This document shows, piece by piece, positions 58,641-64,000 of a stretch of 64,000 nt of DNA. Origin of the DNA: Candidatus Shapirobacteria bacterium (GTDB taxonomy: Bacteria > Patescibacteria > Microgenomatia > UBA12405); the NCBI GenBank assembly GCA_028704885.1, contig JAQWEN010000001.1:310001-374000 (forward strand). Reading direction: 5' to 3'. Numbering within the stretch: position 1 is the stretch's first letter; each line of letters opens with the position of its first letter. The translations under genes and the position numbers were made by a program. Below the pieces are notes generated by a model. It saw only the letters and a program-made list of their open reading frames with translations. It did not search any database and was not told the DNA's origin.

Positions 58641-59888
58641 TTAGGGTAAAAGTGGTTCTAGTAGTTTTTTTATCTTACCGATAAATCCACCCATAGAAAC
58701 TTTTGGAGCTTTAATGCTTGCCCCACTACTCTTTTTGGCATTTTTATTGTGAATCAAAAGACCAATGGTGCTAGTATAAGCTGGATTAATAATATCATCA
58801 ACTATACCACCAACTCTTGGAGGGTTGGCAATTCTTAATGGAAGAGGAATTATTTTGTTACAGATTTCTTTGGCATTAACAGTCATGGCGCCACCACCAG
58901 TTAAAACAATTCCAGCCGGAATTGATTGATGAAAACCACTGGCTTCAATTTGAGAATAAATTAGACTAAAAATTTCTTCTAAACGAGGTTTAATTATGCC
59001 ATTTATAGCCATTTGGAGAGAGATTTTTTTCTTATCATCAGAGTGAATATCAAAATGAGATAATTCGATTTCATCCTCAAATTTTTTGGTTTCAGACAGT
59101 TTAGCCAATTTTAATTTTATTCTTTCGGCATCTTCGATGGAAAATCGAAGACCAATGGCAATGTCGTTAGTAACATTATTGGCACCAACTGGAATTACAG
59201 AAGAAAATACTGGGGAACCTTCAATGAAAATAGTTATATTAGTAATGCTGCCGCCAATATCTACCAAAGCAACACCTAATTCTTTTTCAGTTTCGGTTAG
59301 AGCGGCGGTGGCAGTACTCAATCCGGCGTAAGTTAAGGATTCAATTTTAATGCCAATGTCTTCAAGACATTTTTTGAGATTTTTTAAAGCAGGACTGGAA
59401 GCCAAGATTAAATGAGCTTCAACTTCAAGGCGAATACCATTCATGCCGACTGGATCAATAACCCCCTCTTGACCATCAACTGTAAATTTTCTTTGAATAA
59501 TATGAATTATTTCTTTGCCACTGGGAAGAGAAATTGCTTTGGCAGCTTCAGTGACTCGGTTAATATCATTAATATCAATTTCACCATTGGGATTACTAAT
59601 AGCGACAACGCCATGTGAATTAACTGATTCAATATGAGGAGCGGAAATGGAAATATGAGCATTATTTATTTGAAAACCAGCCATTCTTTCGGCTGATTCA
59701 ATACTTTGAGTAATAGTGTGGGAAGCCTGTTCCAGATTGATTATTTGACCTTTTCGAAAACCTAGGGAGGGAATTGAAGAAACGGCCACAATATTAAATT
59801 TATCTTCAGCTTCAAAATATTGACCAACTAGGGTAGTGACCTTTGAGGTACCGATATCGATTACATTAATTATTTTTGTATGTTGCAT
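58641..59888 (-). CDS. ftsA: Cell-division actin homologue FtsA
   Basis: FtsA tethers FtsZ to the membrane. INVIDIGTSKVTTLVG (phosphate 1), ALVDIGGSITNITIF (phosphate 2) and IVLTGGGAMTVNAKEICN (adenosine motif) place it in the actin fold, with the 1C domain at about 80-160. The C-terminus GGFIGKIKKLLEPLLP is an amphipathic membrane-targeting helix. 415 residues; overlaps the FtsQ-like gene by 23 nt. Confidence 0.97.
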   Translation of the reverse strand: MQHTKIINVIDIGTSKVTTLVGQYFEAEDKFNIVAVSSIPSLGFRKGQIINLEQASHTITQSIESAERMAGFQINNAHISISAPHIESVNSHGVVAISNPNGEIDINDINRVTEAAKAISLPSGKEIIHIIQRKFTVDGQEGVIDPVGMNGIRLEVEAHLILASSPALKNLKKCLEDIGIKIESLTYAGLSTATAALTETEKELGVALVDIGGSITNITIFIEGSPVFSSVIPVGANNVTNDIAIGLRFSIEDAERIKLKLAKLSETKKFEDEIELSHFDIHSDDKKKISLQMAINGIIKPRLEEIFSLIYSQIEASGFHQSIPAGIVLTGGGAMTVNAKEICNKIIPLPLRIANPPRVGGIVDDIINPAYTSTIGLLIHNKNAKKSSGASIKAPKVSMGGFIGKIKKLLEPLLP

Positions 59889-60249
59889 ATGGGTGGCTAA
59901 TACTTAGATCAACTAATTGTAGTTGTTTATTATTAATTTTAGCTGTTTTTAAAATTTCTTGTAAAGAAGTAATTTGCCAATAAGGATTTTTTTTGGTTGA
60001 TAAAATAATTTTAATTGGATTGTTACTTTCATTAATTATATAGAATTCGAATTGATTTTGATAATCCCTAGTAGTGCTTTTAGTGATGTTAATTTGGGCG
60101 GTTTTTAATCCGTGTTCTATTTGGAGATAAAAATTATTTTTGGTGGAAGTTGGATCAATTTTGTTTTCAGAAAAATTTACTAGTGAATAAACAGAAAGGG
60201 ATAAAGAAAAAATGAAAATAATAAAAAGAAAAATTTTAAATAATTTCAT
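59866..60249 (-). CDS. FtsQ/DivIB-like protein, minimal
   Basis: The gene occupies the ftsQ position between murG and ftsA and encodes a one-helix membrane protein (about 5-24) with a short extracytoplasmic beta domain ending KQLQLVDLSISHPYATY, like the end of the FtsQ beta domain. At 127 residues it has no room for the POTRA domain of normal FtsQ (about 250-280 aa). Assignment rests mainly on position and the C-terminal pattern, so it is tentative. Confidence 0.5.
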   Translation of the reverse strand: MKLFKIFLFIIFIFSLSLSVYSLVNFSENKIDPTSTKNNFYLQIEHGLKTAQINITKSTTRDYQNQFEFYIINESNNPIKIILSTKKNPYWQITSLQEILKTAKINNKQLQLVDLSISHPYATYKNN

Positions 60250-61318
60250 GAATTAATCTTAAAAATTTTGGATTATCAGTTACTTTGATAATATTATTTT
60301 TGGTTTTAATAGAAATTAATTTATCTATGGAATTTAAAAGATTAATATTATTTAGATTTTTTTCTTCGATTATTTCAGTAATTTGAGGTAATTTTTCTTT
60401 TACCCAAAGGGCATTTAAAAATTGTTCATTTTGTTGACTGACTTTTAAAGGAATTAAAATAGATTTTTTATTTAAAGCGACGATTTCTTGGCTAGTGTTG
60501 GCTCCAGAGCGACTAATAATTAAATTTGATTTATTTAAACTGTAAGCCATATCATTGGCATCTAGATAATCAAAAGCCTGATAGTTAGAATATTTTTTTT
60601 CTAATTTTTTAAATTTGGAAAAATCATTTTTGCCTGTTTGATGAACAATAGAATATTTTTTTAATTGAGGTAAAAGATTTTTGATAAATAAATTAATAGT
60701 ATGAGAACCCTGATTACCGGCGGTAATAAAAATGTCGATTGGATCCCCTATTTTTGATTTTTTAGGATTAAAAAGTTCTTGACGTAAAAGATTTCCAGTA
60801 ACAACTATTTTATTTTTGGGAAGGTTATCTTTTTGTTTTTGATTATTAAAAGAAAGAGCAACTATATTGACAAAAAGACTATTAATTTTAGTAGTTAAAC
60901 TGTTAGTTAAAGTTTGTTCATGGGTAATTGAGGGAATTTTTTTAAAAAAACCACTGATAATAATTGGAACAGAAACATAGCCACCAAAAGAGACAATAAT
61001 ATCCGGTTTTATTTTTTTAATTAATCCAAAAGCCTTGAAAATTGATTTAGTGGTTTGGGGGAGACCTTTAAGGGTGTTTGGAAGCCAACGACGGTCTAAT
61101 TTTCCACAATCAATTGAATAAAAATTGATCCCAATCTTGGGAATAATTTTTGATTCTATGGAAGGAGTATCATCAACACTGGAATTATTTTTTCGACCGA
61201 TATAATTTATTTGCCAAGCAATTTTAGGATCTGTCTTTAATTGTCGAATGAGTTCTAGAGCTGGAGTGAGATGTGTCCCGGTGATAATAATCGTCTTTTT
61301 TGTTTTGACTGTGGTCAC
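60236..61318 (-). CDS. murG: MurG-like lipid II synthase (GT28)
   Basis: It adds GlcNAc to lipid I. A GTG at 61318 with TATACT ending 6 nt upstream is chosen as start (360 aa); an upstream ATG at 61381 would overlap ftsW further. The N-terminal loop is altered: family GGGTGGHxxPAL is reduced to GTHLTPAL. The C-domain is typical: TAGNQGSHTIN (near 167), ISRSGANTSQEIVALNKKSILIPL (near 267) and QQNEQFLNA. Position next to ftsW supports the call. The gene overlaps the ftsW 3' end by 95 nt in another frame. Confidence 0.85.
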   Translation of the reverse strand: MTTVKTKKTIIITGTHLTPALELIRQLKTDPKIAWQINYIGRKNNSSVDDTPSIESKIIPKIGINFYSIDCGKLDRRWLPNTLKGLPQTTKSIFKAFGLIKKIKPDIIVSFGGYVSVPIIISGFFKKIPSITHEQTLTNSLTTKINSLFVNIVALSFNNQKQKDNLPKNKIVVTGNLLRQELFNPKKSKIGDPIDIFITAGNQGSHTINLFIKNLLPQLKKYSIVHQTGKNDFSKFKKLEKKYSNYQAFDYLDANDMAYSLNKSNLIISRSGANTSQEIVALNKKSILIPLKVSQQNEQFLNALWVKEKLPQITEIIEEKNLNNINLLNSIDKLISIKTKNNIIKVTDNPKFLRLIHEII

Positions 61319-62402
61319 TCTTTGAGTATAACAGCATTTTTTGGTTTTTTTCGACATTTCTGACCAAACCAATGGCGACAAAAAGAGTTAAAAGTGATGA
61401 TCCCCCGTAGGAAATAAAAGGAAGAGGAACCCCAGTTAATGGAATTAAGGCAGCGATAGCGGAAATATTAATTAAACTTTGATAGGCAATCCAACAAGCG
61501 GTACCGGAAACTAGTAAACTTTGGAATGGATCAACTATTGTTTGAGAAAATTTTAGCAAGTAATTTATTAAAGAAAGATATATTAACAGAACGACAAAGA
61601 GACCAATAAAACCAATTTCCTCTCCTATAACAGCCAGAATTGAATCGGTTGATATTTTGGGTAAAAATTTATATTTTTGGTCTGAATTGGCAAAACCTTT
61701 ACCAAAGAGGCCTCCAGATGAAAGAGTCAAAATAATTTGATTACTGTGATAAGAAGAAGTTTCTTGATTTTGTTGTGGTTCTAGAAAAGTTTTTAGTCTG
61801 GCAGATCGATAAGGAGAAAGAAAAATTAGAGGGATACTTAAAACTAAAATAAGACTAATAATTCCAAACAAAGGCATAACGTCGCCACCGGAAAGATAAT
61901 AAATAGAACCAACAATTGCAGAAATTAGAATGGCGGTACTTAAATTTGGTTCGATGATTATAAGAATAAAAGGAATTCCTAAGTAAAGAATTAAATTTTT
62001 TATATGACGTTTTTCTTCTTTAGAAAAGAGATAAGCAAAATAAATGACAGAGCTTAGTTTTAAAATTTCTGATGGCTGGATGCTGGTAAAACCTAAATTA
62101 AGCCAACGTCTGGCCCCTAAAGCCTGATTGCCAAGTCCGGGAATTAAAACTAATATTAGGCCTAAAATAGAAGCTAGATAAAAAATAAATGAAAATTTTT
62201 TAATAGTTTCAATTTTAATTTTAGAGGTTATATAAAAAGAAACTAGGCCTAATGCAAGCCAAAATCCCTGTTTTTTAATAAAGAAAAATTTATCTCCGAT
62301 AGTGGAATTGGCCTCACTTAAAGAAGAAATAGAAATAAAAATAAGACCAATAAAAATGAGACTAAAAACTAAAAATAGTAAGGGCGATTTAGTTTTTTTC
62401 AT
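61224..62402 (-). CDS. ftsW: FtsW-type SEDS protein with an overprinted C-terminal tail
   Basis: This is a septal peptidoglycan polymerase of 392 residues. Ten helices are predicted. SEDS motifs are present: ARRWLNLGFTSIQPSEILKLS (near 97), IEPNLSTAILIS, STDSILAVIGEEIGFIG (near 240) and GVPLPFISYGGSSLL (near 318). The last 32 residues, a polar histidine/serine-rich tail (KSDHSQNKK...), are encoded in sequence shared with the murG N-terminus in a different frame. Overlaps the ATP-grasp gene by 14 nt. Confidence 0.93.
   Translation of the reverse strand: MKKTKSPLLFLVFSLIFIGLIFISISSLSEANSTIGDKFFFIKKQGFWLALGLVSFYITSKIKIETIKKFSFIFYLASILGLILVLIPGLGNQALGARRWLNLGFTSIQPSEILKLSSVIYFAYLFSKEEKRHIKNLILYLGIPFILIIIEPNLSTAILISAIVGSIYYLSGGDVMPLFGIISLILVLSIPLIFLSPYRSARLKTFLEPQQNQETSSYHSNQIILTLSSGGLFGKGFANSDQKYKFLPKISTDSILAVIGEEIGFIGLFVVLLIYLSLINYLLKFSQTIVDPFQSLLVSGTACWIAYQSLINISAIAALIPLTGVPLPFISYGGSSLLTLFVAIGLVRNVEKNQKMLLYSKSDHSQNKKDDYYHRDTSHSSSRTHSTIKDRS
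61325..61330 (-). promoter_or_regulatory. -10 element that supports the murG GTG start
   Basis: A minus-strand TATACT is followed by 6 nt (CAAAGA) and GTG at 61318, within the ftsW coding region. Confidence 0.4.
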
Positions 62403-63504
62403 TTAAATTTTTAGGAATAGAAATTGGATTAGTGGTTTTGGATAAAGGATAAGAAAAATTTATTTTTTTACAGGTATAGTTATCTTTATTTTTAGGAGTT
62501 ATTTCAGAGCCAATAATTTTTTTGTTATTAAATCTAGCTTGTTCGGATTTTATATCGATTTGATAATCAATTTTCAAAAATTCAGCTAAGTGAAAATAAA
62601 AAAGAGGAATAACTTTCTGATCAAGTTCAAGCTTGGTATAAAAAGCAAAGGAAGCAGTTAATCGAGGGTTACATTCTAGAAGATAAACCTTATTTTTATC
62701 AATCAAAAAATCAAGACCAAAAAATCCCTTATAACCAATTTCTTTTATAATTTTTCCAAAATTTTCGGTTATGGTATTAATTTCTTCGACTATTTTTGGT
62801 GGAGCAAAAGATGGCCATTGACGACCAACTGTAGTAAAAGGGTTTTGAGTAAAAGGTTTAATGCCAGTATATTGAAGGGCAGGAGGACTTTGAATTAGAC
62901 CAAACTTGGTAAGACTGCAATTGTTTAACAAAGAATAAGAAGATGCAATAAAAGGGCTGTATTTAGTAATAACTTCTGAAGAAATTTTATCTTTAATTTC
63001 ATCCCAATTTGAGGCAGAAAAGGTACTGTTTCCGGCCCAACCAAAATGAGTTTGGAGAACTAATTTTTGACCATAAAGTTGTTGATATTTTAAAAAGTTT
63101 TTTTGATTAAAGGTATCTATAGAAAAAGGAATTGTCGGCAGATTGTATTTTTGACAAAGCTTAGCAAATTTAATTTTATCTTCTAAAAAGCGATTGATCG
63201 GCGAGGGATTACTGACATTTACCCAATTATTTCGTTGACATAAAATGTCAATTTTAGCTGATGGTTTAAATGGGATTATGGCTGGAATAAGAGAATTTGA
63301 AGTCGATTTTATGTATTCAATTACTTTAGAATTACTAAGAAGTTTACCGCTATTTTTAATTTTTATAGATGGATAATCAGAGAGATAAATTTTATGAAAA
63401 TTTTTAAGTTGAGGTAAATTGATATCTAAAAATTTATCAACGACTAAAAAATAGAAGGCAAATTTTGAATTATTGATGATATTTTCTAAATTTATCTTTG
63501 ACAT
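62389..63504 (-). CDS. ATP-grasp ligase-like protein in the division cluster
   Basis: The C-terminal two thirds fit the ATP-grasp fold: LEDKIKFAKLCQKYNLPTIPF (near 106-126), a lysine/glycine-rich ATP loop region (KLVLQTHFGWAGNST) and the metal-binding FGLDFLIDKNKVYLLECNPRLTASF (near 268-292, E-x-N-P-R). Members ligate carboxylates to amines or thiols. It sits where ddl or mur ligases often lie but does not look like either; the NPRLTAS ending resembles carbamoyl-phosphate-synthase/carboxylase-type grasp domains. 371 residues. Substrate unknown. Confidence 0.75.
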   Translation of the reverse strand: MSKINLENIINNSKFAFYFLVVDKFLDINLPQLKNFHKIYLSDYPSIKIKNSGKLLSNSKVIEYIKSTSNSLIPAIIPFKPSAKIDILCQRNNWVNVSNPSPINRFLEDKIKFAKLCQKYNLPTIPFSIDTFNQKNFLKYQQLYGQKLVLQTHFGWAGNSTFSASNWDEIKDKISSEVITKYSPFIASSYSLLNNCSLTKFGLIQSPPALQYTGIKPFTQNPFTTVGRQWPSFAPPKIVEEINTITENFGKIIKEIGYKGFFGLDFLIDKNKVYLLECNPRLTASFAFYTKLELDQKVIPLFYFHLAEFLKIDYQIDIKSEQARFNNKKIIGSEITPKNKDNYTCKKINFSYPLSKTTNPISIPKNLNEKN

Positions 63505-64000
63505 CCGGTGAGTATTATGACTGGATAATCGCCAACATCTAAATTATTTTTTATAGCTTTTTTTAGGCCAGCAAAAGCCATCGCACCTTCAAGAGAAGTT
63601 TTAATGTTGTTTGATTCTAGCGTTTTTTGAGCTTCTAAAATATCTTGATTTTGGATAATTAACTCTGAACCTTTAGAATTTTTGACAGTGGAATTAACTT
63701 TATTTTTTAAAGGTTGATATTTAACAGTTAAAGCATCAGTTAAGATGGTGTTTTCTGGTTTAACAGCAAAAAATTTGACAGATGGACTTAAAGCCTGGGA
63801 AATACCTAAAAGAGTGGTGCCGCTACCGACAGGAACAAAAATACTGGTTATTTGAGGTAATTCACTTACTAATTCTTTGCCAATTTCTTGATAACCAATT
63901 AAGGCTGATGGATCAGTTGATTGGCGAAGAAAATAGGCTTTATTTTTTTTGGAAAATTTAATAGCATCACTGATGGGTTTGTCGGAAATAATTATTTGAC
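63492..64000 (-). CDS. PLP-dependent fold-type II enzyme (threonine synthase/dehydratase-like), 5' end missing
   Basis: The frame is open from the window edge to a TAA at 63492-63494; at least 168 residues are visible. FVPVGSGTTLLGI is the phosphate-binding loop of fold-type II PLP enzymes. TSLEGAMAFAGLKKA and the final VIILTGCQR fit threonine synthase-like and serine/threonine dehydratase-like members. The PLP lysine lies outside the window, so the exact reaction is open. It overlaps the ATP-grasp start by 13 nt, so the two are probably coupled. Confidence 0.8.
   Translation of the reverse strand, partial: QIIISDKPISDAIKFSKKNKAYFLRQSTDPSALIGYQEIGKELVSELPQITSIFVPVGSGTTLLGISQALSPSVKFFAVKPENTILTDALTVKYQPLKNKVNSTVKNSKGSELIIQNQDILEAQKTLESNNIKTSLEGAMAFAGLKKAIKNNLDVGDYPVIILTGCQR

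Noticed and set aside
1..64000. CRISPR arrays, insertion sequences and prophage
   Set aside because: No regularly spaced repeats, transposase, integrase or structural phage genes were found on either strand.

Overview
The window reads as one contiguous chromosomal segment of a Candidate Phyla Radiation (Patescibacteria) bacterium, most likely of the Microgenomates type. This is inferred from low GC, very tight packing, and core proteins that are shorter than usual: PheT without its tRNA-binding domain, ThrRS without TGS, trigger factor without its PPIase domain, PolX without PHP, and a short HolA. No biosynthetic operons, rRNA genes, insertion sequences or CRISPR arrays were seen. TGA is used as a stop and there is no sign of recoding.

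Layout. 1-1741 is the 3' part of a class A penicillin-binding protein. 1852-9134 is a minus-strand translation block: pheT, pheS, rplT, rpmI, infC, thrS, tRNA-Val, a hypothetical gene and tig. 9144-14050 holds a lytic-transglycosylase-like gene, efp, four tRNAs, an orphan small gene, a secreted glycosidase and a DRG-type GTPase. 14010-17529 is a minus-strand run (mtaB, an NAD-dependent epimerase, tgt, an NlpC/P60 hydrolase) led by three tRNAs. A further six tRNAs follow on the plus strand to 18480. 18496-28102 contains envelope genes (secG, a transglutaminase-like protein, an oligopeptide-binding protein), lexA, rsmI, ppsA and holA. 28206-41608 contains ung, butyrate kinase, lgt, rplS, dnaE, a GGDEF-like protein, htpX, lemA, polX, a Nudix hydrolase and a nucleotidyltransferase. 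41601-50252 contains ndk, a CarD-like protein, LysM and Ig-like envelope proteins, a small glycosyltransferase/O-antigen-ligase cluster and a secreted LCAT-like hydrolase. 50306-64000 contains lepB, parB, rpmA, rplU, rodA, ileS, two orphan small genes and a division cluster: ftsZ, ftsA, an FtsQ-like gene, murG, ftsW, an ATP-grasp gene and a PLP enzyme cut by the window end. Twenty tRNA genes are recognisable.

Two genome-scale patterns stand out. First, many genes have a sigma70-like -10 hexamer ending only 5-8 nt before the start codon, with no Shine-Dalgarno sequence, so they are probably leaderless; a minority of small orphan genes instead have long leaders, Shine-Dalgarno sequences and their own terminators. 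Second, TCCCCT occurs about 22 times on the plus strand against about 2 for its complement AGGGGA (terminator hairpins and tRNAs excluded), whatever the direction of the gene it lies in. That is the pattern expected of a replication-polarised recombination or segregation signal. All counts were made by eye.
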